A stretch of DNA of 64,000 nt, taken from the NCBI GenBank assembly GCA_020073665.1, contig JAIQEU010000010.1, positions 100,258 through 164,257 on the forward strand. Reading direction: 5' to 3'. The notes under the pieces are model-generated. The model worked only from the letters and a program-made list of their open reading frames with translations. It made no database searches and was not told the DNA's origin. The stretch is from Terriglobia bacterium. Lineage in GTDB: Bacteria > Acidobacteriota > Terriglobia > Terriglobales > Acidobacteriaceae. Positions 10,316 through 18,843 of this stretch are shown here, one piece after another; position 1 is the first letter of the stretch, and every line of letters begins with the position of its first letter. A program made the position numbers and the translations under genes.

Positions 10316-11140
10316 CTAGAACACCGGCACCAGGTTGTGCTTTCTCTGGTACATCCGCCGGTCTACGGCGCGCAGCACGTCCGCCACGCTGCTGCCGTGG
10401 ATATAGGGCGCCAGGCCCCAGGTAAACGAGAGCTCGTAGCCTTTCTTCTTGCTAATGTTCCATTGCTCGACCGCGCGCAGCAACCGCTGCACGGGAGGAT
10501 CAGCCTGCTCCTCGGTGGTGTCCGGCATCACGATCAGGAATTCATCCCCGCCCTGGCGGAAAATCACGTCGCCCCCGCGGAAGACCATCTTCAGTATGCG
10601 GGAGAAGTCGATCAGAATTTCGTCCCCTTCCATGCTGCCGTACTTGGCATTGATGGCGTGGAACCCGTTGATATCCATGGTGACAAACGACAGGCTGGCG
10701 CCCAGCCGGTTGGCCCGCGCCACCTCCCGCGGAATGATTTCATTCATGGCTCGCCGGTTCAGCAACTGGGTAAGCGGATCGATCAGCGACAGGCTCTCCA
10801 GCCGTTCGTTCAGCACCAGTTCGCGGATCAACGCCCGGCGCGTGGCATTCAGGGTGAGCTTCTGGCCCATCAGGTAGATGTTGAACAGTACGATCAGGCA
10901 GATCAACCCGAAGAACAGCTGCGGCAGGTAGGCGTGATCGACGCGCACGATGCGCTGCGCCCAAAGCAGGTTCGGGACCAGCAAGGCCAGCACGCCCCCG
11001 GTCAGCACCAGGATCACCAGGATGCCAATGGACCACAACTGCAGGTCTCGCCCGGAAAGCTGCTGGATCTCCTGCTGAATTTCCTCCGCCCGCGCCAGCA
11101 TCGAGGGCTGCACGGCTAGATCTTCGTTGGGCTCAGACAT
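10316..11140 (-). CDS. Membrane-anchored GGDEF diguanylate cyclase
   Basis: Makes cyclic di-GMP from two GTP. The 274-residue protein has two N-terminal membrane segments (roughly residues 36-60 and 72-95) and a cytoplasmic GGDEF domain with an intact active-site GGDEF. An RGGD tetrapeptide sits exactly five residues before it, fitting the RxxD product-inhibition site, so the enzyme should be both active and feedback-inhibited. A strong AGGAGG precedes the ATG at 11140; an in-frame start 72 bases upstream is less likely. PilZ proteins at both sides of this segment are candidate readers of its product. No sensory domain other than the membrane part is visible. Confidence 0.93.
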   Translation of the reverse strand: MSEPNEDLAVQPSMLARAEEIQQEIQQLSGRDLQLWSIGILVILVLTGGVLALLVPNLLWAQRIVRVDHAYLPQLFFGLICLIVLFNIYLMGQKLTLNATRRALIRELVLNERLESLSLIDPLTQLLNRRAMNEIIPREVARANRLGASLSFVTMDINGFHAINAKYGSMEGDEILIDFSRILKMVFRGGDVIFRQGGDEFLIVMPDTTEEQADPPVQRLLRAVEQWNISKKKGYELSFTWGLAPYIHGSSVADVLRAVDRRMYQRKHNLVPVF

Positions 11141-11764
11141 CTCCCCTCCTGTCCCGAATGCACCCGCTTCCGAGACACCGGTACACCCGTAATTCTCATC
11201 GGAAGTCCCCACCCAGGCACAGGGGGAAATCGCCCATGCAGGTTACGCCGGTAATCTTAGGAAGTAACCAGTTCGGGCCCACAACTGCCCGCAAACCGGT
11301 AGCGCCGGCGTTCCGCCAGCAATGAGGATGCGAAATTTGTGAAGGGTACGGCTTTATGGAGATTGTAGAGTGGAGCAGAACTCGGCCCTGGGTTAAGGCG
11401 CTGCCATGAAGAAGGCTTTAGCCGCCGAGGTTTGGCGCTTGTGATAGCCAGGGGCAATATTACAACTCGTCAGAAGCAGGACTGTTCTGAAAGAAAGAAC
11501 CCAGATGGAGAGGAATCAGGGACGGGAAATCCTCGGACGGCCGGGATGTTTCCTGATACTTTCACTCACCGTGGTCCGCTTGGCTCGCGTCATCGGAAGC
11601 GTTCCGTTCATCCCCGGATTCTCACGCTACGCTCGCGGCGGAGTGTAAAGGATGTGCCGAGGCGCTTTTTATTAAGGATGTCATGAAACCGAACGCACCC
11701 AACGCGAATGAGTGGGGCCCGCGCGAGGTTAGCTGGCCACCCGCTCCTAAGTATCGACTTATGG
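11141..11764. other. Long intergenic stretch
   Basis: About 620 bases between the cyclase and the promoter of the exported Cys-rich gene. Open frames here are short and resemble no family I know. The far half is noticeably more AT-rich than the pentose phosphate operon. No RNA gene, terminator or mobile-element end recognised. Confidence 0.5.
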
Positions 11765-11793
11765 TTGACAATCAACTTACTAAATGGTAGCTT
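11765..11793 (+). promoter_or_regulatory. Candidate promoter with overlapping dyad
   Basis: A perfect TTGACA is followed after 17 bases by TAGCTT (3 of 6 to TATAAT). The -35 box is embedded in the 13-base dyad GTTGA-CAA-TCAAC, so a bound regulator would cover it. It lies about 100 bases ahead of the Cys-rich exported gene. Confidence 0.45.
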
Positions 11794-11891
11794 ATGTGTC
11801 GCATCTTTCGTCCCCTCGCTCACGGCTCGTTTGGAGCGTTTCGATAGCGTAGTAGCCTTTCGGCCAGACGGAAACCACAAAGGAGGTCCCA

Positions 11892-12281
11892 ATGCAGACC
11901 GTAAGGTTTCTGCTTGTCCTCTTTGCAGTCTGGCGAATCGCGACTGTCGCGCAGGCATGTTGTAGCACAACGAACTTTGTTCAAACAGATTGTGGCGGAG
12001 GCCCTGGCTGTCGCACGAAGCACATCCGAGTTTCCGACGCTGGTAGCGGTAACCTATGGGAGGATGGTACAGGGAATCCTGTCTACTGCGATGTAAATCA
12101 AACGTGTGCTGCCATACCGGTCGGAATCTGCAGTGTTGTTAGAGCACCGAACAACCCGTTAAAGGGTGAAGAGAACATCCCACAGACAAGTGCTAGAACC
12201 GTTGCCCTGCCGAGTTGTGCGTCCTTACGTGGAGAGCGATTAGAAGCATACATCGCAACACTCCGATCAACCCAACACTGA
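11892..12281 (+). CDS. Small exported cysteine-rich protein of unknown function
   Basis: A 129-residue protein with an N-terminal signal peptide (hydrophobic core FLLVLFAVW, probable cleavage after AQA), then a mature part with about nine cysteines, many of them in the first half (CC, CGGGPGC, YCDVNQTC, GIC), suggesting disulfides outside the cytoplasm. An excellent AAAGGAGG sits ahead of the ATG. No family recognised. It is followed after 26 bases by another exported protein and the two probably form an operon. The pair is more AT-rich than its neighbours. Confidence 0.7.
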   Translation: MQTVRFLLVLFAVWRIATVAQACCSTTNFVQTDCGGGPGCRTKHIRVSDAGSGNLWEDGTGNPVYCDVNQTCAAIPVGICSVVRAPNNPLKGEENIPQTSARTVALPSCASLRGERLEAYIATLRSTQH

Positions 12282-12307
12282 AGAAAGGATGGCGGGAGAC
12301 TGGAGCG

Positions 12308-13291
12308 ATGTTTCTTCCGTTCGTTTTGCTTCTGCTCTCAACTGGAACGAAGCCCACAACGACTTCTCGTCTTCCCCACCTCGTACGGCTTGAGATATCT
12401 ACCTCAACGACTTTGGAGGTACCCTCGTTCGGTTCCTTTGGCGATGCACAGGCCGATGAGGATGGGAATCTCTTCTTCCACGCCGCCACAAGGCACTACC
12501 TCGACAGCGTCGTCCTAGGAGTCTATGCCAAGAAGTCTCAGCCAGTAGTATTCGCCTTGCCGGACGACTTTGCCAAGAGTACCGCCTTCGCTGCGTTCTC
12601 CGTTACCAGATCTGGCAAGGTGTACATCGCTGCTGAAGACAGAGAACTCAAGGCTCGCCCTCGCGTGTTCTCCTTCGATGATGATGGTCAACTAAGTTCC
12701 CAGACAGAACTGGAGACCCCGAAAGGAGTCAGAGTCAAGACGCTTTCAATTTTTGACCGAAGCGGCAATATGTTTGTCGCGGGCTACTATGATTCGAGTG
12801 CGCTGCCAGCACAGAGAGGAAGGAGTTATGTGGCCCTGGTCACTCCTTCCGGCAAGGTTCTGCGGGAACTACGTAATGGGGACACCATAGACCTTAAGAA
12901 AGTTGGAGACATTCCAAATGAATCATCCAGCTACGTAGCGGATGATGGCAACTTGTACTTGTTGGCCGGCAACAAAATCCGAGTTCTACAGGAGTCAGGT
13001 CAACTCTTACGTACCCTTCATCTCAGCAAGCCGTCTCAGGAATGTTTCGCGACCAAGGTGATCGTCTCCCAAGGCATCGCTGCCGTTTGGCTAGACGTCA
13101 ACCCTAAAGAAGGGCAGACAGTCCAGCTAAACTTCGAGACTATAGATGTAAGCACCGGCCATATCCTCAGCCTTTACTATCCCGAAGACGAACTCGGGAA
13201 TAAGGCAGTCAACTTCACGCGACAGGATGGCTTCACCTTCCTCGACAGCGATAAGGGGCGAGTCCGTCTGTTCACTGCCGCCGCTCATTGA
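12308..13291 (+). CDS. Exported protein, possibly beta-propeller-like, unknown function
   Basis: A 327-residue protein starting with a hydrophobic stretch (MFLPFVLLLLSTG) that looks like a signal peptide. The rest is rich in beta-prone blocks with repeated aspartate/glycine turns (QADEDGNLFF, VTRSGKVYIA, FDRSGNMFVA, VADDGNLYLL), spaced about 45-60 residues apart. That spacing fits a six- or seven-bladed propeller of NHL/6-bladed type, but this is inference from periodicity. I chose ATG 12308 over an in-frame start at 12215, because GGAG precedes it and the longer version would overlap the upstream gene by 67 bases. Partner of the Cys-rich gene. Confidence 0.65.
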   Translation: MFLPFVLLLLSTGTKPTTTSRLPHLVRLEISTSTTLEVPSFGSFGDAQADEDGNLFFHAATRHYLDSVVLGVYAKKSQPVVFALPDDFAKSTAFAAFSVTRSGKVYIAAEDRELKARPRVFSFDDDGQLSSQTELETPKGVRVKTLSIFDRSGNMFVAGYYDSSALPAQRGRSYVALVTPSGKVLRELRNGDTIDLKKVGDIPNESSSYVADDGNLYLLAGNKIRVLQESGQLLRTLHLSKPSQECFATKVIVSQGIAAVWLDVNPKEGQTVQLNFETIDVSTGHILSLYYPEDELGNKAVNFTRQDGFTFLDSDKGRVRLFTAAAH

Positions 13292-13394
13292 GCGGCCTTC
13301 CGCCAGGACGGCGAGAACCCTCGACAAGAGCGAAGGCTGTGTCAGAAGATGGCTATCCAGGTAACTCGGGCGTCCGGAGCATCGGTATGCCGTA

Positions 13395-13862
13395 TTACCC
13401 GTAGTTTACATTCACCAAAACATTATTCCCGTTATCCTTGCGCAGCGTGACTTCCACTTTCTGTCCGACCGGCAAGGCGTTGCGCACATCCCCTTGCACC
13501 ACAAGCATGCGCTGTGCCGAACCGCCGTTGGAGAGTACGACCACCGAGCTGTTGGGCTGCCCGACGTTCGATTCGTAGAATTCGACGCTCTGCACTTTGC
13601 CGCGCTGCACCTGCCCGCCGGCCACGGTTACGCTGGACGACCGAAAGCCGGAGGCGCCCGCCTTGTCCCCTCCCCCGGACTTGCCTTTGCGCAATTCCAG
13701 CAGCGCATTCAGGAACAGTATTCCTGACATGGCCAGCAGGATCAGGCTCATGAATAATCCGTCCACGGTCGTGACCGTGCCCGCAAGCACGACCCAGACA
13801 ATTCCTAGCAGAGGAACCAGCGCCAGAATCAGCGAGATGACCAGCATCATAGGTTTTTTCAA
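13395..13862 (-). CDS. Two-span membrane protein with C-terminal soluble domain
   Basis: 155 residues: two hydrophobic segments (about residues 6-28 and 33-53), a Gly/Lys-rich linker, then a soluble domain of about 85 residues (beta-rich, with VVVLSNGG and VEVTLRKDNG). No family recognised. The start is uncertain: TTG 13862 gives a typical positive MKKP N-terminus, ATG 13850 would shorten it by four residues, and neither has a clear ribosome site. It converges with the propeller-like gene. Confidence 0.6.
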   Translation of the reverse strand: MKKPMMLVISLILALVPLLGIVWVVLAGTVTTVDGLFMSLILLAMSGILFLNALLELRKGKSGGGDKAGASGFRSSSVTVAGGQVQRGKVQSVEFYESNVGQPNSSVVVLSNGGSAQRMLVVQGDVRNALPVGQKVEVTLRKDNGNNVLVNVNYG

Positions 13863-13930
13863 GTAAAACGGACGGGCAACAGACTAGCAGAAATGACGGC
13901 AGTTTTTCACCCCATTCAAGCCCCGGGGCC

Positions 13931-14347
13931 TCAGGCGCAGGTGTCGCGCCAGTCGCCGATCTCTTTCAGGCCTTCTTTGCGGGTCTGCTCGAACAAGCGG
14001 ACGCGGTGGCGGGTGTGCTCGAATTCATGAATATCGGCCCAGACCTCGGCCTGCCAGGGCTCGTCGTGCACCGCCGATTCGCCGCAGGTGGCGCAGCGGG
14101 TATGCAGTTTGCGGACAATCCGCATGCCTTGAGCGGCGGGCGTGGCGTCGGGCAGTTCGATAAAAATGCAGCGGACTTCCTGAATGTCTTCGTTATCGCC
14201 GATCAGATGCTCGTAGCGCAGCAGGTAGCCGAAATTCAGCTTGCGCGCTTCGGCCTCCGCCTCAGCCCGGGTATGGAATGGCCCGTACTCGGCCCGCAAC
14301 TGCTCAGTCGAGTCGCACGCCATCCAGAACGTTTCCTTGTATGCCAT
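13931..14347 (-). CDS. Small soluble protein with a CxxC pair, unknown function
   Basis: 138 residues, acidic and helical in its first half (FHTRAEAEAEARKLNFGYL), followed by a CATC pair and a His/Glu-rich segment (DIHEFEHTRH) that could hold a metal, and a final cysteine. GAGGTAGGT precedes the ATG. No domain name can be given. It reads away from the tandem PilZ gene. Confidence 0.6.
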   Translation of the reverse strand: MAYKETFWMACDSTEQLRAEYGPFHTRAEAEAEARKLNFGYLLRYEHLIGDNEDIQEVRCIFIELPDATPAAQGMRIVRKLHTRCATCGESAVHDEPWQAEVWADIHEFEHTRHRVRLFEQTRKEGLKEIGDWRDTCA

Positions 14348-14644
14348 ACCTACCTCGTGGGACAGCGACTAACTCAGTCCGAACCGCGAGTCGCCTGGGA
14401 CAACTCGCCTACGGGAAGTGCAATTCGAATGCCGCAGGGTGCAAGGCAAGTCGTTGGCGCACATCAGTTTGGACCACTCGAATCGGCGGTATGGGCTTGA
14501 CCGTGCAAGGTTTTGCAGCGTTTTCCCCACCTCTGCCCGCACGGCGGGTACGCTTCTGGTCACTTGGCGCTTCCCATTCGATGAACTAACATCACCTCTT
14601 AACCTAGGCCAACTTAGCCTTGCTGGAAAGGTGTCATTGAGGTT

Positions 14645-15301
14645 ATGGGTCAGCGCCGGGAGCCTCGCAAGGAGATCAAACTTCCTGTCCGCATCTTCGG
14701 AAGTGATGCCAGCGGAAAAGTCTTCTCCGAAAACGTGACCACCGTCAACGTAAGCCGTGAGGGCGTGAAACTAGGCGGGGTGCAGGCGTCCGTCAAACCC
14801 GGTGAAATCATCGGGCTGACTTACAAAGACAAAAAGGCACGCTTCACCGTGAAGTGGGCGGGCCAGCCCGGCACCCCGGGGCAAGGCCAGCTCGGGCTGC
14901 TCAGCCTGGCCCCCGAAAAATCCGTTTGGGATTTCCCCCTTCCCTCCCCCGGCATCGACGAATTCGGCCGCCACTCCAAGGGCAGCGAACGCCGCAAACA
15001 CCCGCGCCTGAAATGCGTGAACTCGGCGGAACTCCGCGCCGAGGGCCAGTCCGCTCCCATCTGGGGCAGAGCCGTCGATCTCAGCCTGGGCGGTTGCTTC
15101 ATCGAGATGCCCATCCCCCTGCCCGCCCATACCAAGCTCAAGATCGGGCTCTGGATCCAGGACAACAAACTGCAATTGAACGGCAAAGTGGTGAACAGCC
15201 GCCCCGGTTTCGGGGTGGGCGTCGAGTTCACCGAGGTCGCTCCCGAGGATGCGGAGCGGCTGAAGCAGTTCCTCAAGAGCATCACCCGCCTGCCCATGTG
15301 A
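14645..15301 (+). CDS. Tandem PilZ domain protein
   Basis: 218 residues with two PilZ domains. The first (about residues 3-90) has RREPR and NVSREG; the second (about 115-215) has RRKHPR and DLSLGG. Both therefore keep the RxxxR and (D/N)xSxxG elements used for cyclic di-GMP. The second domain closely resembles the PilZ protein at the left edge of the window (shared GGCF, KIGLWI/EIGLWV, GFGVGV/CFGVRI patterns), suggesting paralogy. Located 3.5 kb from a diguanylate cyclase. Start chosen at the first ATG after a GAGG. Confidence 0.85.
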   Translation: MGQRREPRKEIKLPVRIFGSDASGKVFSENVTTVNVSREGVKLGGVQASVKPGEIIGLTYKDKKARFTVKWAGQPGTPGQGQLGLLSLAPEKSVWDFPLPSPGIDEFGRHSKGSERRKHPRLKCVNSAELRAEGQSAPIWGRAVDLSLGGCFIEMPIPLPAHTKLKIGLWIQDNKLQLNGKVVNSRPGFGVGVEFTEVAPEDAERLKQFLKSITRLPM

Positions 15302-15426
15302 ACCGCCGCAGCAGCAGCCGAACTCAGGTATCATCTCCTGAGTTTCCAGCGGACGTGCAACCAGGCGCCTGTGCTCTTATCGCGCGACCCGCCACGACCC
15401 GCAAGTCTTTAAACTCTGACGCGCCA

Positions 15427-16179
15427 ATGCATCATCCAAAACTGATTGAACCGTTCTTCCCACCCGATCACCCTCTGCGCGCCATTGTTGACGCCGTGTT
15501 AGAGGGCGGTGTCGGTTCGATCTCTCTCGATGATCCCATCCAGCCTCGCGCCGTCCGGCTCTCGGTGGGCTGCTATGAAATCTTCGGCGGCGACCCGGAT
15601 CGGGCACTGGGTCTGGCAAGGGATTTCTCAGCACCGTGCGAGCTCATCTACGGAAATGATCCCGGGTGGCGCGGTTTCCTGCTGAGCGTCTATGGATCGC
15701 GCCTGGCTGACCGTCCCATGGAGATATTCCAACTCTCATTGGACGTGCCGCGCCTGCAGGCCGCAGTGAATGCCCTGGCCCCACCGTATCGCATGCAAGC
15801 CCTGACCGCAGACTGGCTGGATCAACTGGATGCCGAGCTTCAACCCCATGGCTTGCAGACCTACGCCGGGAAGAACGCTTTCCTCGCGCATGGCTTTGGA
15901 TTTGGGGCAGTACTGGATGGAATCCTGGCGTGTGCCGCGACCACCTACACCTGCTCCGCGACCCGCGCAGAAATCGCCATCGCCACCCGCCCGGCTCATC
16001 AGCGAAAAGGCCTGGCGTTCGCGGTAGCGGCACGCATTCTGCTGCAGTGTGTGGAGCGCGGAATCACGCCGGCCTGGAGCGCCGCTAACCCGGTTTCAAA
16101 ACGGCTCGCGCTGCGGCTCGGCTTTCGACCCGCCGGGATATGCGAGGTCCTGTATCTGCACCCGGGGCCGATCGGCTGA
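15427..16179 (+). CDS. GNAT-family N-acetyltransferase
   Basis: 250 residues. The C-terminal half shows the GNAT acetyl-CoA core: a beta strand (AEIAIATRP), then AHQRKGLAFAVAARIL, which fits the pyrophosphate-binding (Q/R)xxGx(G/A) signature, and a late SAANPVSKRLALRLGF segment typical of GNATs acting on small molecules or protein ends. The N-terminal 110 residues resemble the GNAT-like zinc-free family with an inactive first fold. The substrate cannot be predicted. The start at 15427 gives the shortest plausible protein; the frame is open upstream but overlaps the PilZ gene. Confidence 0.75.
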   Translation: MHHPKLIEPFFPPDHPLRAIVDAVLEGGVGSISLDDPIQPRAVRLSVGCYEIFGGDPDRALGLARDFSAPCELIYGNDPGWRGFLLSVYGSRLADRPMEIFQLSLDVPRLQAAVNALAPPYRMQALTADWLDQLDAELQPHGLQTYAGKNAFLAHGFGFGAVLDGILACAATTYTCSATRAEIAIATRPAHQRKGLAFAVAARILLQCVERGITPAWSAANPVSKRLALRLGFRPAGICEVLYLHPGPIG

Positions 16180-16260
16180 ACGGCTGCCCTATCGCTGATG
16201 CGAAGTGCCACCCGCTGTCCCCGCACGCCGCAGATCCCAAGGGGGACAGAGCCGTGGAAT

Positions 16261-16287
16261 CCCACCCTTCAAGAAACGAAGGGTGGG
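16261..16287. terminator. Strong hairpin between convergent genes
   Basis: Perfect 10-base arms CCCACCCTTC and GAAGGGTGGG around a 7-base loop, between the acetyltransferase and the convergent membrane-protein gene. It could stop transcription from both sides although no T-tract follows. From memory, the same GGGTGG/CCACCC words recur in acidobacterial intergenic repeats. Confidence 0.55.
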
Positions 16288-16305
16288 GCACCCGGCGCCC
16301 GGCTT

Positions 16306-16749
16306 TCAAACCCTCCCGCCTACGATGACCCGGTGTATTAGTGGAGAAACAACGGCAGCTATCGCAGACGAGATCGCTGCTAGAAAAGCCAAGAAACCAA
16401 GGAGCAACGCGACCTCACGGAGGACTTCCATCGACGACGAGGCAAGTCCGTATTGTGTGGGTATTGTCCTCCATTCATCAACAACCGGCACTGGGATCAG
16501 CAGACTAGTCGAAACAATCGCCCCGAGTTTAAAAGCTCGCATTCTTGACGCAGGCCGTAGCAAAGCCACAATAAGGCATACGGCTGGGACAACGAGTAGC
16601 GGAAAAAGCCTGAACACGAAGAAAATGGATGCCTCGCGATCAAACATCGGCGTCGGTCGTTGCCCCAAGATCGCAGGTTCAACCAGCCAGAAGAAAATAG
16701 CGCCAGAAACCAGTCCGATAAAAACAGCAAGTACGTTTCGCATAACCAT
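16306..16749 (-). CDS. Small integral membrane protein, unknown function
   Basis: 147 residues with four hydrophobic segments (around residues 3-22, 45-70, 78-95 and 120-145). No family recognised. GGAG ahead of the ATG at 16749 and the hydrophobic start (MVMRNVLAVFIG) favour it over an in-frame start 108 bases upstream, which would add a non-conserved Arg-rich leader. Confidence 0.6.
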   Translation of the reverse strand: MVMRNVLAVFIGLVSGAIFFWLVEPAILGQRPTPMFDREASIFFVFRLFPLLVVPAVCLIVALLRPASRMRAFKLGAIVSTSLLIPVPVVDEWRTIPTQYGLASSSMEVLREVALLLGFLAFLAAISSAIAAVVSPLIHRVIVGGRV

Positions 16750-16945
16750 CGTCACTCCAATCTTATGTTCCTTCCTGGCGGATGGCCCGCCTCTGCGCCG
16801 CCATTGTAAGCCAGCTGTAAGTGAACAGGGGTGCCCCGCTCCTTGCGCTTTTTGCAAGGGGCTGGTGTGCGCGGCGTCACAAAACTTTCCTTCCTAATGG
16901 CAGCTGACCCATGACGGCAGCGGCCCACCTACACCCACGACACCG

Positions 16946-17119
16946 AGAATCGTATCCGGCAATCGCCCCCGTGGGCGCATAGGTGGCACTCCCAATGTAG
17001 GTGATGTTGTCAGTGAGGTCTTTCGCATTGAGTGGCTGCCCGTCAGGCAGATTGCCAGAGGACTTGAGCGCGTAGGTGATGGTGCGTCCGCTCGGGTACA
17101 GAACGGAGTACAGCGATCC
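16946..17119 (-). pseudogene. RHS/YD-repeat protein fragment
   Basis: On the minus strand, directly after the stop of the response regulator gene, one frame reads GSLYSVLYPSGRT, then TYALKSSGNLPDG and later ITYIGSATYAPTGAIAGYDS. This is the texture of RHS/YD-repeat proteins (YPSGRT, TYAPxGA). There is no start codon and the match ends after about 60 residues, so this is a remnant of a much larger polymorphic-toxin or cell-surface gene, left by deletion or recombination. The edges are approximate. Confidence 0.55.
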
Positions 17120-17120
17120 G

Positions 17121-17582
17121 TTACGCTCCCGGCGGTGGCGGCGGCATGACGATCACGCTGCCCTTGGCAGCTTCTTTCTTGTCCGCAGAAACTCGCAGGC
17201 CCAGGCAGCGTTCGATCGCGGCGGAAAGATAAAGGTGCTGCACCGGCTTGGCGACATACCCGCGCGCACCCAACGCTGCCGCGCGCTGCACCTTGCGCGG
17301 GTCGTCCACTCCAGAGCACATAATCACTTTGAGTTCGGGCTGCAGCTTGAGCAGACGGCGCAGCGTCTTCAGCCCATCCATGCCGGGCATCTCCAGGTCC
17401 AGCAATACGATCGTGGGCGAGAATCCTTCCCGCAAGCGCCGCACCGCCTCGGTTCCGTTGCTGGCGGTCTCTACCTGATAAGAATCCAGTTCCAGCAGCA
17501 GGCGCAGGTAGCGCCGCATGGCGGACGAGTCGTCTACGACCAAAACTGTGGCTTTGGCCCGATTAAGGTGCGCAGGTAGCAT
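17121..17582 (-). CDS. Single-domain (CheY-like) response regulator
   Basis: 153 residues. Receiver domain from about residue 11: VLVVDDSSAMRR supplies the acidic pair, LLDLEMPGMDG the phospho-acceptor aspartate, CSGVDD the conserved Ser/Thr position and YVAKPV the lysine. The last 25 residues are a short Lys/Ala then Pro-rich tail with no output domain, so it acts through a partner. GGGAG lies ahead of ATG 17582; a longer in-frame start adds an unconserved leader. No histidine kinase is adjacent on this strand; the RHS remnant abuts its 3' end. Confidence 0.88.
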   Translation of the reverse strand: MLPAHLNRAKATVLVVDDSSAMRRYLRLLLELDSYQVETASNGTEAVRRLREGFSPTIVLLDLEMPGMDGLKTLRRLLKLQPELKVIMCSGVDDPRKVQRAAALGARGYVAKPVQHLYLSAAIERCLGLRVSADKKEAAKGSVIVMPPPPPGA

Positions 17583-18043
17583 AGGGCTCCCAGGGAGAAG
17601 ACGGTCCCTGACTGCCACGTCAGCTCCGAGCTTTTGGGGGAAAGCTGGCCGAGCCAACGACGTCCGGCGATTCCCAAACCGGGAACCGCGGACCGATTGG
17701 CTGTGTACCTTGCCGCGAGGCTTGCGTCAACTGCATTCCCGGCCATGCAGGTTGCCGCATTTTCAAGAACATGCCTGCCATCCACAGCATCTTGCCCAGA
17801 AATCCGTGCAATCCGCCGGCAACCCGCCCGCAGGCTCAGCCAAGTCACGCAATGGTTGCGAATCCCGCCCGCCTCGATCTTGCCGGTCCCGGGGGAGGGA
17901 GACGGTTGCCACTGTGAAAAACTCGGCCCAAACCCCGATGGACAAGAGGTTCGCCGCATCACGGTTCGGCGATAAACGGAGTGCCTACGGAGTGCGCGTC
18001 GTTGTTTGCCGCTCCTCAGAGCACGGTGTGCCACCCAATGCAA
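17583..18043. other. Intergenic stretch without recognised gene
   Basis: About 460 bases between the response regulator and the LuxR-type pair. Open frames on both strands are low-complexity Arg/Pro-rich and look non-coding. No RNA, repeat or clear hairpin noticed. Confidence 0.5.
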
Positions 18044-18322
18044 CTAGCCCACGTGCTCCAGGGCTTCAGCCCGGAGTGGCGGTGGCCCTTCCCGGCTCAA
18101 CCCCAGTTCCTCGGTCCAATGCGCGCCGCCGTGGGCGGCCACGTACATGGCCAGTTCCAGCCGGCTCCACACTCCCAGCTTGTCGAACGCATTGCGCAGA
18201 TAATTTTTCACGACCTGCTCGGTGGTGCCGACCAGGCCGGCGATCTCGCGGTTGGTAAGCCCTTCCCAGACCAGGGTGGCAATCTGGACCTCCCTTGCAG
18301 TTAACCGATCACGAGGTTGCAT
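18044..18322 (-). CDS. LuxR/NarL-type HTH protein, HTH domain only (second of pair)
   Basis: 92 residues consisting almost only of a GerE/LuxR DNA-binding domain: LTAREVQIATLVWEGLTNREIAGLVGTT then VVKNYLRNAFDKLG, with the conserved Glu, Leu and Val positions. There is no receiver or ligand-binding domain. Its ATG lies 22 bases inside the 3' end of the preceding gene, so translation is probably coupled. The order (an HTH with RTVKxH, then an HTH with VVKNYLR) is repeated in the pair at 42 kb. Confidence 0.8.
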   Translation of the reverse strand: MQPRDRLTAREVQIATLVWEGLTNREIAGLVGTTEQVVKNYLRNAFDKLGVWSRLELAMYVAAHGGAHWTEELGLSREGPPPLRAEALEHVG

Positions 18323-18543
18323 GATTCCATCTGCTCCTTCTGAAACATGGCGGTGGCCAGTTTCACGCGCTTGCGTCCATCCCGGATGCCGGCCCGCAAG
18401 AACAGCGTGCGCAGATGCTGTTTGACGGTCCGCGGGCTGATGCTCAATTGGCTTGCGATTTCCTTGTTGCTGCATCCCTGCACCAACAGCTTCAAGACTT
18501 CTTCATCGCGCCGAGTGATTTTGATTTCGTTAAGGCTCAACAT
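18301..18543 (-). CDS. LuxR/NarL-type HTH protein, HTH domain only (first of pair)
   Basis: 80 residues, essentially one HTH domain: RRDEEVLKLLVQGCSNKEIASQL followed by SPRTVKQHLRTLFLRAGI and a basic tail (GRKRVKLA). It has no sensory domain, so dimerisation or a partner must supply regulation. GAGGACA precedes ATG 18543; a longer in-frame start adds about 70 unconserved residues. It overlaps the next HTH gene by 22 bases. Possible targets are itself and the divergent two-component operon. Confidence 0.78.
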   Translation of the reverse strand: MLSLNEIKITRRDEEVLKLLVQGCSNKEIASQLSISPRTVKQHLRTLFLRAGIRDGRKRVKLATAMFQKEQMESCNLVIG

Positions 18544-18843
18544 GGTCTGTCCTCGCTGGCTTGGCTGTGCGCCCGCTTGGCTCTGGATCGCGTTCGCGCC
18601 TAAACACGAAGCAACTCTTTCGCCAAACCTTCGCCACCGGGCACGGAAGGCGGAAGACCAATGAATACTGCGGGTTGGAGGAAACGGCCAAGTACAGCCG
18701 CAGAGATTAGAACGCTCTGATGTGGGAAGCCGCGTCCCACAACGGGCCGGCACCAGTAGTCAGTGGTTAGGTCGGGGCTGCGGCTAGCCCCTGACCACTA
18801 AAACCCACTTCCTCCCGGAATCCCGACAGTTTAAGGTTTACCT
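18544..18843. other. Divergent intergenic region with two hairpins
   Basis: 300 bases between the LuxR-type pair (minus) and the two-component operon (plus). Contains a perfect 7-base dyad (TGTGGGA, 7-base spacer, TCCCACA; 18721-18741) and a larger imperfect hairpin (18762-18799; arms AGTGGT...GGGGCT and AGCCCC...ACCACT). The first has the size of a repressor site, the second looks like an intergenic repeat. Confidence 0.5.

Noticed and set aside
11608..11970. Minus-strand open frame of 120 codons in the long gap
   Set aside because: Arg/Leu-rich, overlaps the well-supported exported Cys-rich gene and has no ribosome site or known domain.
16894..17319. 141-codon minus-strand frame overlapping the response regulator end
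   Set aside because: Its first half is an out-of-frame reading of the receiver domain; the real coding signals are the regulator and the RHS remnant in other frames.
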